Positions 1 to 12,500 are shown, numbered from the stretch's first letter. The stretch is 64,000 nucleotides of DNA from Gelatoporia subvermispora B (GCA_000320605.2 KB445791.1:2599057-2663056); one strand, 5' to 3'. Translations and numbers: made by a program. The notes: generated from the letters alone by a model not told the origin.

Positions 1-1231
1 GTCGCAGCGCATGAGATGAAGCCAGACCGTCGTATTGTAAAGCCAAAAGAGCAACGCCGTGATGTCTTCCTCCCGGCTCTGACAGGTAGTAGTTCAGTGC
101 TCACCATATTGAAACTCTATGAGCGACACACTCACGAAGAACACGTCCTCAATTGCGTCGGTCGCGCCCATGACCACGTCCTCCACCCAGTTGTGGTTGC
201 ATTCAAGGCAGGCGAATCTAGTTAGCAGATACAGAACGTTCGCTGGCTCGGCATTGCGTATTGATGGTTGAAAATCCGTAATCAGCGATTGGAAGATATC
301 CGGCAACGCCCCCGGCGAAAAAGCGAGCATTGATGTATAGTCTGGAGGAGGAGTCTATAAACATACTGAGTGATCCTCGTGGTAGACGTTGCGAACACAC
401 TCACCAATGATATGTTGTTCACATCTTCTTCATCCTCATCCTCAGAAGACTCTACGAATATCTCGGACTCGTCCTCACCCCACCACTTAGGACCTATGCT
501 TAGAATGTTCTGAATCCCATTCTGTATCTGTTTCCTCTTGTTGATGCGACGCATCCGTTGCTCAAGTGAACGCCTGCGCTCCTCCATTCTTCCGCCTTTC
601 CATCCATTCTCTCGCATTGCTTCTTCCAGCAGCAAAGCCACATCTTCTCGCCCTGGTACTGTAGAATGCGCAGTGACAATATCAAGTGCTGTTAACTGCC
701 GTCGTGTCAGCGACAGAGGGGAAGACCCATGTGTCAATAGATGCGACACTAATGTAGGGGGTGCGAGCAGTGCCGCATAATGCAGTGCCGTCCATCCAGC
801 TGTGGTGTCTCGGTAAGCGGCCGATTGCAACAACCCTAGAGCTCGAAGTGGGGCAGACCTTGATCTGGAACATTGACATCACAGCCTTCAGATATCAGGA
901 GTCTGACACATTCTTCCCTCTCAATGTCTCTGTCAGATTCCGAACCGAACCCAAGGATTGTCATGCTGATGAGACCCAGGCCGTCTTCATCTTGCTTCCC
1001 GAGGTCGATAAACTTCTGTACTTGGGAATCCGCGAGCAAGAACGACAGTAGCGACAGATCTCCAAAGACGCACGCGCGCGTGAGGCAATGTTCGACAAGC
1101 ACTGCCTTCTGAGTTGGTGAAAGGCCGACAGCGGGGGAAAGGAGGTCGGAGATCTGAGGTGGTGTCGGATACAGCGGCTGCAGATCAGGCTCTACAGTCA
1201 GATCGACTGGGCCGATTGATGATACAGTCAT
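1..1231 (-). CDS. Ankyrin-repeat plus DIL (dilute) domain protein, 3' part cut off by window edge
   Basis: Coding exons read 1231-859, 799-405, 354-136 and 78-1; the C-terminus lies beyond position 1. The start MTVSSIGPVD follows an untranslated stretch. Two ankyrin units are seen: one ends DVNVPDQ and the next begins AGWTALHYAALL, joined only after removing a 59-nt GT-AG intron (800-858). An acidic stretch (SEDEDEEDVNN) then leads into a DIL-type region (YTSMLAFSPGALPDIFQSL, later TALLFWLYNTTVWLHLM). In myosin V the DIL domain is the cargo-binding tail; free-standing ankyrin-DIL proteins are known in fungi, but their role is unclear, so a trafficking adaptor role is inference. A divergent promoter is shared with RRP15. 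Confidence 0.85.
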
Positions 1232-1661
1232 CGTCGAAGTCCAAGCCGAATGGGTGACAAGAAGCTACAATGTGCTCTGACAACCAGTGCACAGTTCAGG
1301 AAAAGCAGACGCTCAAGCAGGCGTGTAGTTACCTGCTGTCAGCCACCACGCTCTCCAAGTCCGCGAGTCTTCACGAACGGAAGGTTTTCATGAGCGTGGT
1401 TTCTCTGTTCAGACAGGGTTTCCTCGGAGAGAGCTGTATAAATGATGGAATGAGCTGAGTTCTTCAGAATAAGTGTCGGTGCTGCACGCAGCACGCGACG
1501 TCAGCAGACGCTAGCAAAGTAGCAGCATGCTCCTACTTTGGACGCCACCCAATGGGCGTCTAATCAATCGCTCGCGACCTAGCTTCGGTCTTCTTTCATA
1601 TCTTTTGCTTCCCTCCGTAACTTGCCGCCTGATATCATCTCACCACCAAATAACTGACAAA
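1232..1661. promoter_or_regulatory. Divergent intergenic region, ankyrin/DIL gene and RRP15
   Basis: No gene is supported in these 430 bases. A TATAAAT match lies at 1437-1443 on the plus strand, about 220 bases before the RRP15 start codon. A short plus-strand ORF (1270-1458) resembles no family I recognise and looks like chance. Confidence 0.4.
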
Positions 1662-2479
1662 ATGCCTCCCGCAAAGAAGCAGAAACCGACTAAGACTGCC
1701 GGAAGCGACCTAGGCGAAGAAGAGAGCATGCACGAATTCGAGGAAGGCAGTTCCGGCATTGCTTCTGGCTCCGAACAGTCATTTCTACATGAGGACTCAG
1801 CACCAGACACAGAAGACGAAATCGCTGATGCCAAACATGTAAAATCAAAAAAGACTCTCAAACGCAAGCATCGTGCTACAGATGCGACTCGTTTTGGAGC
1901 TGCCTTGCAATCACTTTTGGACACGGAGACGCCCTCCGCGGTCCCTTTGGCCCTAAAACCGTCGATAGGGAAGAAGCGGACGGACGAAAAATTAGAGAAG
2001 AAAGGAAAGAAAGTTCTTCAGATACAGAAAAAAGAAAAAGAGGAGAAGGGCAGGATCAGAGATGTGATCGGAGGCTGGGGAGGCGAAGGCGAACGAGCTC
2101 TCAGAAAAGTTGCTCAGAGAGGAGGTAAGTTACGCTGCGCGCACCGTGCATCATGTGTCTGCAGATTTTAACACCTATTCTTTCAGTTGTGAAACTTTTC
2201 AATGTCATCCAGCAGTCGCAGGCCACCGCCTCTGTAGAAGCAGAGCAGGTAAAGTCTCTGAGGGGGTCAGGGAAGCCTACCTTGCCCGCGCCGGCGATCG
2301 GAAAGCCAAAGGGAAAGAAGGGCAGACATAATGAAACCAACGTAGGCAAACCCTCAGGCGGTGAGTGTAGTTCTGTGGCTGTGTATTCCGAGACTTACAG
2401 AAGACGGCCTACAGCATCGTTGGGTCAGAGCGATTTCCTAGATATGATCAAATCCGGGGGACTCGTCTCCAAAGCATAG
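1662..2479 (+). CDS. RRP15: Ribosomal RNA-processing protein 15
   Basis: Three coding exons (1662-2124, 2187-2360, 2415-2479) give 233 residues. The N-terminus (MPPAKKQKPTK) is lysine-rich and then acidic. The conserved Rrp15 core begins TDATRFGAALQSLLDTE and runs through a basic helix-rich segment and RALRKVAQRGVVKLFNVI, which is restored only when the first intron is removed. The C-terminus SDFLDMIKSGG is also typical of the family. Rrp15p is a nucleolar factor needed for maturation of 60S pre-ribosomes in yeast. The second intron (54 nt) is a multiple of three, so retention would keep the frame; I chose splicing because it joins A-S-L-G-Q to the conserved tail. Confidence 0.88.
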
Positions 2480-2949
2480 CGGGTTATGGGTGCCTTCTAA
2501 TGTCTTCCTGCTATGCACATATGACAAAACACTCGTAGCTGTGGTTGTGAAGTGTACTTTAATTTTGGGGCAGAAGGTTTCAATAGTTCCTACGCCGTTC
2601 ATTTCGTCTGTACACACCGGGTTGCGATTATGGTTTCTGTCACATTGCTCATAGTCCATATATGAGCACTGAACTGTCGCGCAACCGCTCTGTCCTTTGC
2701 CATGCCCATTGGGTTCAAACGTTGAGAGCGCCTTTAACGGTCGAAGCAGCTTTGATATCCAACCAATCTTAATCGACTGCCGCTTCCAGGCTAAAACGCT
2801 GATGGCCACAACACGAGCGTGACGATCACATACCTTAAGTAGCGTGACCGTCACGGAGTCCTCCCTTTGTCACGATCCACCCTGGGACACGATCTCGAGT
2901 TTTACGCGCTTTTCTCTTCCATCCAACACCTACACTTACCTCTATCACA
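2480..2949. other. Intergenic, RRP15 3' flank and importin alpha promoter
   Basis: 470 bases without a supportable gene. The last 100 bases before the importin alpha start are pyrimidine-rich, as is common in fungal promoters. A minus-strand ORF (2438-2854) overlaps the RRP15 end and has no recognisable motif. Confidence 0.4.
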
Positions 2950-4834
2950 ATGGATTCTCGTTTGACTCATCGTAGGAATGGTGAGTAACCGTTCTACAAT
3001 CGTCCCTATCGCGTTTCTTACATGAAGTTGACAAATAACACCCAGAATACAAAAACAAGGGTGGCCTGAAGCAAGATGACCTTCGGCGTAGACGCGAGGA
3101 GCAACAGGTCGAGATCAGACGACAGAAGAGGGAAGAGAACATTTCAAAGAGGAGGAACTTCCTTCCCTCGGCCGCTGGGGACTCTGATGATGAGGGCGCC
3201 GGCGGTAACTGGGAGACTCCGGTGAGTGCCACTGTTGCCTTGCTTATCGAATGTTGGTCTCACAAACATTGTACAGCTGGCAGACGATATGATTGCCGGG
3301 GTCTTTTCTGACGATCCCGAACGTCAGTTGGACGCGACGACTAAGTTCCGCAAGCTCCTCTCCAAGGAGAAGAACCCTCCGATCGAGCGCGTCATCGAAT
3401 GCGGTGTTGTCCCTCGTTTCGTCGAGTTCCTGAGGGGAGACAATGCCATGCTTCAGGTGAGACATGTTGATGCATAAGTGGGTGCCAGATAATCAAGTTG
3501 TATCAGTTCGAGGCCGCATGGGCGCTCACCAACATTGCTTCGGGTACGGCGGAGCACACCCAAGTTGTCATTGCTGCTCAGGCTGTTCCTGAATTCATCC
3601 GACTTCTCTCTTCTCCTGTCGCCGATGTCCGCGAGCAGGCCGTATGGGCTCTCGGAAACATTGCTGGTGACAGCCCAACCTGCAGGGATTACGTCCTGAA
3701 GCAGGGGGCGCTGCGACCTCTCCTGCAGTTGCTCACTGAGAACAACAAGCTCAGCATGCTGCGTAACGCGACCTGGACGTTGAGCAACTTCTGCAGAGGC
3801 AAGTCGCCACAGCCCGACTGGGATTTGGTGAGTTGTGGGTAACGTGATTGGTACGCGCATAAGACTGAACGATATCACATAGATCTCGCCTGCTCTCACT
3901 GTTCTCACGAAGCTCATCTATTCTCTCGATGATGAGATTCTGATCGATGCCTGCTGGGCTATCTCCTACCTCTCCGATGGATCCAACGACAAGATCCAGG
4001 CTGTCATTGAGTCGGGCGTTTGCCGACGACTGGTCGACCTTCTCATGCACCCTTCAACCTCCGTCCAGACACCAGCTCTGCGCTCCGTCGGTAACATCGT
4101 GACCGGTGATGATCTACAGACCCAGGTTGTTATCACGTCTGGGGCCCTTCCGGCCCTTCTCTCTCTACTGTCTTCCCCCAAGGAGGGCATTCGTAAGGAA
4201 GCGTGCTGGACGATCTCCAACGTCACTGCCGGATCTCCTCCTCAGATCCAGGCTGTCATCGACGCTAACATTATCCCCCCTTTGATCAACATCCTTTCAA
4301 ATGCCGACTTCAAGACACGCAAGGAGGCTTGCTGGGCGATCTCCAACGCGACCTCTGGAGGTCTACAGGAACCTTCACAAATTCGTTACCTCGTTTCGCA
4401 AGGCTGCATCAAGCCCTTGTGCGACTTGCTGACGATGATGGATAACAAGATCATTCAGGTTGCTCTGGACGGTCTTGACAATATCCTCAAGGTTGGCGAA
4501 ATGGACAAGCAGGCCGCTGGTCCTGGTGCGGTTAACCAATATGCCCTATACGTTGAGGAGGCTGGTGGCATGGTAACCATCCACAACCTACAACAACACG
4601 ACAACCTCGAGATTTACAAGAAGGCGTTCAACATCATGGACAAGTACTTCCCTGATGACGAGGAAGTTGACGCAGGCATCGGCGCGGCCAACATCGATGC
4701 GTCTGGCGCATTTGCTGTAAGTAGACGATCATCTGTGTTCGATTGTGCTCTGAGCTGATCCTGATGCATCATCATAGTTCAACCAGGAGGGCGCTGCGCC
4801 GCCTCCAGGAGGGTTCAGTTTCGGCCAGCAGTGA
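2950..4834 (+). CDS. SRP1: Importin alpha (karyopherin alpha, Srp1 type)
   Basis: Six exons (2950-2980, 3046-3221, 3277-3456, 3507-3827, 3883-4716, 4778-4834) give 532 residues, the usual length. Residues 1-60 form the arginine/lysine-rich importin-beta-binding domain ([28 protein letters not shown]). Ten armadillo repeats follow, with the Trp-Asn ligand positions visible as [54 protein letters not shown] and [12 protein letters not shown]. These bind classical nuclear localisation signals. The C-terminus ends in a Gly/Phe/Gln tail (GGFSFGQQ). It carries NLS cargo with importin beta through the nuclear pore; an Mtr10-type transportin is encoded 5 kb downstream. Confidence 0.97.
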
Positions 4835-5308
4835 TTTTGTCTCAAGAGGGATTATTTTCTTCAGCTACAGTTGTTTGTTGTTTTCACTTGCCATCACCAC
4901 CGATCTCGTGTAGTCTCCAGTTTTCATACAGAATGTCATTCGCGCTTTGCTTCCACTACATCGAGCTTCTGTCGCCTCTTTTCCCTGAACATTATTTCCT
5001 GTCTTGCTCCGCATCCATTCCAGGCCATCAATTCGTGTAACATCCTCGCGACGCAACTCACGTATGAGTATGATAGACAAATCAAGAATGCCCAAATAAA
5101 CCACACCGATGGTGTATACCTACTCATAGGTTTATGATCGTATACTTGAAGGCTAGTTGATAAAACCGAGTGATGTGGATGAGCAGAGGCGAGAGTCAGT
5201 CGGGCGTGGCGATCGAGCGCTGTGGCGTGCACTTGCCTGTTGCTTGAGTCTCTGCTCCGCGACCTTTCGGGCCTTCTTCAGATACCTGTGCCACCACCTG
5301 CGCCGGAC
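4835..5308. other. Intergenic, importin alpha 3' flank and LSM5 promoter
   Basis: 474 bases. Short ORFs on both strands carry no family signature, and I see no RNA gene or repeat. Confidence 0.4.
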
Positions 5309-5784
5309 ATGGCTTCTCAGATCCTACCTCTAGGTATAGTCTTGCATCCCTTGGTTAGTAACATGGGCTCAAGTAGTGCGCCCTGTAGAGCTCATTGACA
5401 GATGTATTGGCTCGCGCATCTGGGTTATCATGAAGAGCGACCGCGAGTTCACGGGCACACTGCTTGGGTTTGACGATTTCGTGAGTGAGTGTAATACCCA
5501 TGTTCTCCTCCCTTTCACAATACTCAATCTGAGAAGATATGGTTCTGGAGGACGTGACGGAATAGTGGGCACTCCGTCTTGCATGTTCTGCACGCTAGGC
5601 CCTCATGAAAACCCATTACAGCGAGAACACACCCCAAGGAAAGAAGAAAACTCAACTCGCTCAGACGCTCTTGAATGGAAATAACATCTGCATGGTGTGT
5701 CCCTATGTCCTATTCACCCATCTACGTTCGCTAACTCAATATGTCTAGCTTATTCCGGGCAGTTCTGGACCTGACGACGCCTGA
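5309..5784 (+). CDS. LSM5: U6 snRNA-associated Sm-like protein LSm5
   Basis: Five small exons (5309-5333, 5377-5484, 5537-5564, 5622-5694, 5749-5784) encode 89 residues, the normal LSm5 size. Sm motif 1 reads [18 protein letters not shown], then [23 protein letters not shown] and Sm motif 2 [13 protein letters not shown]. The second intron uses the acceptor GAGAAG at 5531-5536, which restores Asn-Met-Val-Leu-Glu-Asp. LSm5 sits in the LSm1-7 ring (cytoplasmic mRNA decay) and the LSm2-8 ring (U6 snRNA stability and splicing). The gene is about one third intron. Confidence 0.96.
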
Positions 5785-6210
5785 GGGTCTTGCAAGTTGC
5801 ACTGTTCCTCGTCTACACATCATTCACAGTCACACTTGATTTTTCAATTGCTGTGCACTCTCGTATCATACACATACGGCGACTAGCCCCAGGCGTTCAG
5901 CGACTCGGTGGTGGCTGGCAGAGACACGCCTAGTTGCATTCTTGGCTCGCCCAGATGCTGAGTTCTCACTCCCATGTACCTTTTCTATCGTGTATTACAG
6001 AAGAATAAGCTACGACTTAGTACTATATGGACAACGGGTGACCTTCAGCGGCAGCTACGACCTTACATCCTTGAGAAGGCGCTCAAGAAACCTGACATCT
6101 GACATCTGAGATTTCGCGTAGCACGTGACCACTACCGGACATTATTCGCCACTTTCACTCGACCAGTCCTCTTCGTGCAGTCCTCACTCTCTCGGCTGTA
6201 CTTCGTCAAA
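5785..6210. promoter_or_regulatory. Promoter region of mitoribosomal bS16m gene with CACGTG box
   Basis: 426 bases without a gene. A palindromic CACGTG, followed by AC, lies at 6122-6127, 84 bases before the bS16m start codon. CACGTG is the core bound by bHLH factors such as Cbf1 and USF; its use here is inference. Confidence 0.4.
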
Positions 6211-6636
6211 ATGGCCGTGCGATTACGGTTCGCGATGCACGGCACAAGGCACCGACGTATACTACACCTTGTCGCCATTGACCAACGCAAGCGGCGTAAC
6301 GCAAAGCCCATTGAAACACTAGGCGTCCTCAACCCGCGTCTCGAGGAAGGCCAGGATACGAAGACGGTCGAATGGAGTGTGGACCGTATCAAGTACTGGT
6401 TGGGGGTTGGTGCGCAACCTTCCAAGACGGTTGAGAAATTATTGAAACTTGTGAGTAACCATTCCCAACCGTACCTGGATCCGACATTCAACATAGGACA
6501 GGGCGGCGTTCTTTCCTTCCCTGAAGCGTCCTCGAGTGCATCACCGACATCGGCACCGACATCGGTTACTAGCACAGAGCCCCCTATCCTTCTCGATTCA
6601 ACGTCACCTTCCACGGTATCCACGTCATCAACATAA
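6211..6636 (+). CDS. MRPS16: Mitochondrial small-subunit ribosomal protein bS16m
   Basis: Two exons (6211-6450, 6502-6636) give 124 residues. The start is the ATG of MAVRLRFAMHGTRHRRILHL; an upstream in-frame CTG was not used. Typical S16 features are a basic N-terminus, AIDQRKRRNAKPIETLGVLNP, and WSVDRIKYWLGVGAQPSKTVEKLLKL. I used the acceptor CAG at 6499-6501, giving KLGGVLSFPEA; an alternative TAG five bases earlier would give a different tail. The last 30 residues are Ser/Thr-rich and unlike other S16 proteins. It is part of the 5' domain of the mitoribosomal small subunit. Confidence 0.9.
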   Translation: MAVRLRFAMHGTRHRRILHLVAIDQRKRRNAKPIETLGVLNPRLEEGQDTKTVEWSVDRIKYWLGVGAQPSKTVEKLLKLVSNHSQPYLDPTFNIGQGGVLSFPEASSSASPTSAPTSVTSTEPPILLDSTSPSTVSTSST

Positions 6637-6906
6637 ACGCCACCCTCCGTGAAGAATTCGGCCTGCGAAGTCGACTCGATGTCTCTTCCCCCGCGATAAA
6701 GGCTAGCAGTGCCGGTATATCCTTGCACGAGGTTCGTACAGAGCCCTCGTTGACGAACGGAGTACGTACGGTGCAGGACCATTCCCGACCGTAGTCACGA
6801 CCAGATAGGCTATTTGTGTGGAGGAGAGATGGTGCATACGGACGACAGTCATGAGCTTTCTATGTTGTACGGGCACATCTCACTATTTACAGGTCTATAT
6901 CCTATA

Positions 6907-7781
6907 TCAACTCTCTAGTAGCTGCACAATCTCCTGATGCCCGGCGAAGCGTGCCAACTCGACTGGTGTCATGTCGTCGGCGTCCTGCAGTACCGGAGTT
7001 CTTGAGTATATCATCACACTCACGCAGCAAATGCATACCTTCACTTCCTTGTCAGCCCCTTCACTCAATAGCAAGTGCACGATCGCTAGATTGCCTCTGT
7101 CGCACGCCAGATGTAGTGGCGTATAGCCCTGAAATATGAAATAAGGTGGATGTCTCGCTAATCCGAGTATCCTACGCACATCCTCATTCAGTTCGTTGAG
7201 ATTGGTGGATGTATGCGTTCGTATGAAATTCTTGAGACCCGCAACATCTCCGGATATTGCAAAGCCGCCCAGAGTGCTCCGATTTTCTGTTTCTGAGCCA
7301 GTCATGACGCTAACAGCGTTGCCCATACCGCCTCCTCCTTGCGTCTCTCGTTCAAGCTCAAGACCCAACTCCTCGTCCCACAATGTTTCTGGACCATCTT
7401 GTTGCCTGTTTAACAGCTGCTCAGACGCTTCACTTGGGGTCCAGCCAAGCGATCGCGCTATTTCTAGGTATCGAGCTTCAGCACGGTTGTTAGATTCTCC
7501 GTATGTCTTGCATGCATTGTCCCAAGCATCCCATTTAGCACGGCCGGTAAAATCAAAAAGGGATGGACGAGACGTATTTGGGCTTGGTGAGACAGTGAGG
7601 AACTTGTATAGTCCGTAGAGCTAGCAACGTCGACAAGCAATCTGTTAGGCCTTCTCATATGAACATGTCAAGCAATAGCGAAGACCTCTAGTTTGGTCGC
7701 GTTGGACACTCCAGACAACGATGTCGCGTTTGTGAGATATTGTGCTGCTTCACGGAACTCTGGAGATAGATTTTGTGACAT
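6907..7781 (-). CDS. Acyl-CoA-binding domain protein with ankyrin repeats (ACBD6-like)
   Basis: Four exons (7781-7686, 7620-7180, 7128-7039, 6984-6907) encode 234 residues. The ACB domain fills the first 100 residues (FREAAQYLTN, VSNATKLELYGLYKFLTV, then RAKWDAWDNACKTYGESN). The Tyr, Lys and Trp positions that hold the acyl-CoA adenine and phosphate groups are present. A Gly/Ser linker leads to two ankyrin repeats near the C-terminus (GYTPLHLACDRGNLAIVHLL, DDMTPVELARFAGHQEIV). This is the order seen in human ACBD6, which links long-chain acyl-CoA to N-myristoylation; such a role here is inference. Its start lies only 120 bases after the stop of the succinyl-CoA ligase gene on the same strand. 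Confidence 0.93.
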
Positions 7782-7900
7782 GACCTGTTTGTAGACAGCG
7801 AAAAGAGGTACACTGCAACAGAGTAGCGACCGGGACCCTCTATTACGTAATGAAATGGTATAGCACAGGTCTAGGATTATCATGTGGCTACTCTCAAAAT

Positions 7901-9313
7901 CTAAGCAAGGCCCGCAGCTTGCATGGCCTGGGAGATTTGTTAGTACGAGTTCTACTTCTGGATCGTTGCGACAGACCTTGAGAATCTCAGGGCCAATCTG
8001 AGCGGGGCTGGCGGTGACGATGACGCCAGCCCTTTCCAGAGCGGCGACCTTGTCGGAAGCAGCACCTACAGAAATGAATTGAGCAACAGGCAACTACGAC
8101 TTGGACAACGGCGGACCTTTCCCTCCAGAAATGATGGCGCCCGCGTGACCCATTCGCCTGCCTGGGGGAGCAGTACGTCCTGCGATAAAGCCAACGACAG
8201 GCTTGGGGTTGCTGCGCGTTTTGTTGTACTTCTCCAAGTACTCGGCAGCCTCTTCCTCCATGGTGCCTCCAATCTCGCCAATGACGACAATACCTACGAC
8301 AGTCATGAGTTAGCGTCGAGATCGAGATCAATGGGTGCAAACCAACCTTCAGTCTTGTCGTCCTCAAGGAACAACTTGATCACGTCGATGTGCTTCGTTC
8401 CAGGGAAGGGGTCGCCGCCAATGCCGACGCAAAGTGACTGTCCCAAACCGACACCGGTCGTCTGAGCAACAGCCTCGTATGTCAGGGTGCCGGAACGCGA
8501 GACGATACCTGCAATGCTGGTGAGAACTCGGACATAATAAGATGAATCCTTCGTACCAATCTTGCCGGGCATGTGGATGTGGCCGGGTTGAATACCCATC
8601 TTGCAGCCTTCTGGGTTGATTATACCAGGGCAGTTAGGGCCCACGAGACGCGACTTCGACTGGCTCTTCAGCGCGTTCATGACCTAGACACATGATGTGA
8701 GATTAGTTGGGGTATGATGATGTCTGCTCTAACTGACCTTGATTTCGTCCGCCTGAGGGATACCCTCGGTGATGCAAACAATGAGGCCAATCTCGTTCTC
8801 AATTGCTTCAATGATCGCGTCGGCCGCGAACGGAGGGGGGACATAGAGGACGGTGGCGTCTGGGCTTGTTTCACGGACGGCCTTTCAACCTTTCAGTCAA
8901 TGTACACTGTATGACTGACTATCAGTACTCACCTCACGGACAGTGCCAAAGACCGGCAGACCCAAGTGCGTCTGACCAGCCTTGCTGGGTGACACACCCC
9001 CAACCATTTTCGTGCCATATGCCAGGGCTTCTTTCACGTGGAAGGTAGCCTGGCCCATATTCAACGCGTCGGACGACGTAGACTGAGAGACAGCTTACCG
9101 TCTTTCCAGTGAATCCTTGACATAAGACCTTGGTATCCTTGTGTATCCGGAGGTTGGGGATAGTGGCTTCATAGTTTTGTCGGGCCGCGGATTGTGAGAA
9201 GAGCCGGCGTCCAGCTGGTGGAGGGGAAGTACAATTTAGTCTGGAACGGCCTAGACACGAGACAAGATCTATATACCAGCGGCTGCGAAAGACTGCTCTG
9301 CGCGGCGGAACAT
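7901..9313 (-). CDS. LSC1: Succinyl-CoA ligase alpha subunit, mitochondrial
   Basis: Nine exons (9313-9277, 9214-9099, 9049-8933, 8881-8738, 8683-8557, 8508-8347, 8293-8117, 8065-7977, 7927-7901) give 331 residues. The first 20 or so ([20 protein letters not shown]) form a mitochondrial presequence. The CoA-binding fold begins [20 protein letters not shown] and [21 protein letters not shown] and [14 protein letters not shown] follow. The phosphorylated histidine lies in [11 protein letters not shown] near residue 280. The very short last exon yields the family ending AMQAAGLA. It makes succinate and NTP from succinyl-CoA in the TCA cycle with the beta subunit, which is not in this window. Confidence 0.97.
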
Positions 9314-9581
9314 GGTGAAGGAGGGAATGACGAGTGAGTTTGCTGGCTAGTGCTGTGCACAGACTGGCAGGACCTGATTTGGATTTGACTTTGCGCGTGT
9401 TGCCGGCGCGTCTGTCGCCGTCGCACTTGACGCATGATATCGATGTCCAGCCAGGTCCAGCCACCGCACTGGCTGTAACGCACGTTCTTCAGATGATCAA
9501 ACTAATGTCATATGTACTGCACTATCGAGTATTATCTGGGTACATCTACAGTCCTAATTCACTTCTACTGGAATCCAAATC

Positions 9582-12500
9582 TCAGCCATCCATCGGATTC
9601 ACGCGTCGTCTCTCACGGGCTTTGCGAGAAGCCCTATGTAAAGCGATCACAGCATACTTGACTTTGTCGTATTGTGTCATTTGTATAGCACTGCAAGTTC
9701 CACATTAGCACCTCGTATATAAGTATTGAACCTTACTTCTCACCTGCTAACGTCCGTCATAAACTGCCTCTTCGCCTGCTCGGGTGCGGACGTTACCGGC
9801 AGTTGCTGGAGAACCACGGGCAACCATGTCAGCAACTGGGCGGGCCACAAGGCCGACAACACGCGGAAAATAGTCACGACTAGTGAGGTCGATTCTTCCG
9901 GGAAGTCTCCCACAAGACCAGATAAAAGGTAGCCGACCAACTCTGGTCCCTCTTTCTCGACAACGGGCCGTATTGCAGCAGAGTATATAGGGAACTTGGG
10001 CGGCGGATGAGTCGATGATGGCGAGAGGCAGTCGTGCGTGACGATCATTCTAACGAAGTCAAGAGCAGCGAAGACAATGTCGGCCTGGACAAGGTTGAGA
10101 GCTAGCATTGCTGCACGGAAGGCAACTGGGAAAGCGGAAGATGGGAAAAGGATGTCAGGAGTATACTCAATCATCTGCAGGAGCATCTGCAAGTAGTCCT
10201 CCACGACTGCAGCACTCGTTAACACAAAAATTGGCGGCGAATCAGAAGCTACCTACCGTCAGGTATGGTCGAGGGAGATTTGTCTTGGAGCAATACAACG
10301 AGCTTGCTGGAGGAACGTTCTAGTACTTCTGCAAAGGCGGCTCGCAGCATTAAATCTTCGTCGTTTCCAAATCGACCAATTATCTTCCCGGCAATCCACA
10401 GATAGCTGGAAAAGCCCGTGCTCTCGAATGCCGCGGCCATTCTCTTCAACACAGCAGGCAACAATGGTCGCACGGCAGACCCAAAGAAGGTAAGACCCAG
10501 TCTGAGAACACGAGTGGTGCGTTCGCAGATCTGATAGTTCGATCCATATCTTGCAATAAAGGGGTCGAAGAACGACCACGCTTCTTGGGGGCTATTCTGG
10601 CAAGCCGCGGGAAGTTCGTCGCCAAATGTCTGGACGACCCCCAGCATAACTTCGAGGTTCTCAAGCCCGTCTAGTCGGAAATCAGATCTAGGAGCCGCAC
10701 TGTCAAAGGTCAAAACTCACTAGTCACAGCTTGCAACTCGTCTTGAGTAGCCACCGTCGGCTTCATTGCAAGTGCGTGCACTTGGGCCAGAATGTCTAAG
10801 GAAAAAGTGCGGAGCGATTGAGCCGCCTGTTCCATGGGCATTGCCGAAATGACGTGTGCGATGGCTTCGTAAACTTGTATTTTGTCATCCTGGACCAATT
10901 TGGAGCCCATAGATCCGAGGAATGTGTGCAGCTGAGGTAGGAAGTCTACGAGATGCTGTAGAATGGGTCAGTTCAGCCGAATTCATTTGAGACAGATTGG
11001 CTCACCCGTCTGCAATCTTGGCAGAGATACTTGAGGGCCTGTCCCGCAGCGGCATTGACTTCCGAATCAGAATCCTCAAAGCCCGCGGAGATGTACTGTA
11101 ACTGGTAGGGAATGTAGTCGGGGTGCTTGCTGATCCATTCGGTGTAACGAGAGATGATCAAGAGAGCAGCATACCGAACCCTGGGATGTACCGGTAATGA
11201 CGGAATCAAGTCCATGATTTTAGGTACCGCTTTGTCGTCGCTAGGGTCGATTTCAGCACCCATCGATCGCAATGCGAATAGTGGGGCTTCAATATCTTGC
11301 CACGAGGCGGCAGGTCCTTGGGAAAGCGCCGCCCTGATGAGCTCATAAGTTGACATCAAGCACGCCTCTGCACCGAGCACATAGCAGCAGTCTTTCAGGG
11401 TGTCTCCCATGACGTGCCGGAAAGACCGGAAGTTCTCCGCCTCTTGACCCGTGAGTGAGGTCACGTCAGTGGGGAAGTGTAGGTGAACGATGATGACGTT
11501 CATCAGCGCCTTGTACGCGTCCATGAACAGCGGTGAAACAGATTGCCTCTTGCCAATACTCTGCGCAAGCCGCATCCAGAAGTGGAAAGTGATGGGAACA
11601 ATGTCGAGGTCGGGATATGCGGAGCACTCTCCTATGGCTTCGACAATGGGGAAGAACGTGTCAGGGTGATGCAGCAGAAGGCTGCGGTATGTTTCGCCCG
11701 CTTCTGTGAAAACTCGAGCAAGCCCTCTGATCTTTTCTGGATCATCCTTGTACTCCACTAGTCTCGGCCTGAGCGCAATAACCCGAGGCACAATTTGCTC
11801 GATCACTTGCATGTTGTCTTCAATCTCTTGTGTCTCGTGAATGAGATCGCATACGACGCTGACGGCAGACTCGAAGAGATCATCCGATGCTAGCGCCTCG
11901 AAGGCATACGCCAGTAGGGGTGTTCTTGCAAGTGCTTCGGCAGTGATTTCCCCTGCTGCCAGCCAGCTGCTGAGGCAGTTGAATACCTGCGCTTGAAGAG
12001 CAAGGGTCACTCCTGAGGCATCATGTTGAGCTTCAGATATAGATGATGTCGCCGTCACGGAGTACACGTACCAGAAGCCTGGATGTACATAGATAGCAAG
12101 TCCAGCACTTGAGGAGCATTCGCGGTGAGCAACTTGGCCGACCGATCCCGGTATTCATCATCCTTCGCAAAACCGTATATAGGTCACCTGGGACAGGCAT
12201 CATAGGAGCGAGTACTCACAGTGATCGGGATTTTTGTGTTGCTTATCAACTCTTCCGGTAGGACTGTCAGAAACTGTAATAGTGACGGCACCGTCGCAGG
12301 ATTCCTCCCAAAGGACTCGATCATGTCTTTGACAGGATCTTGCCATGCAGGAAGCTGCAGGGCAAGCCCGGAAATCGCCAGGCACAGCTGGACAATAATT
12401 GTGCGAGGGCCAGTTTGATATCTCCCTAGTGCCGTCAGGAGGGTATCACGGAGCTGAAGGAGGTCCGGCTCCCTCATCTCATGGAGGTCATAGATCACCT

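Noticed and set aside
800..870. Apparent frameshift between two ankyrin repeats of the first gene
   Set aside because: A 59-nt GT-AG intron (800-858) restores VPDQAGWTALHYAA exactly, so there is no frameshift and the gene is not a pseudogene.
4865..5232. Overlapping short ORFs between importin alpha and LSM5
   Set aside because: No recognisable domains; the composition is that of 3' and 5' untranslated sequence.
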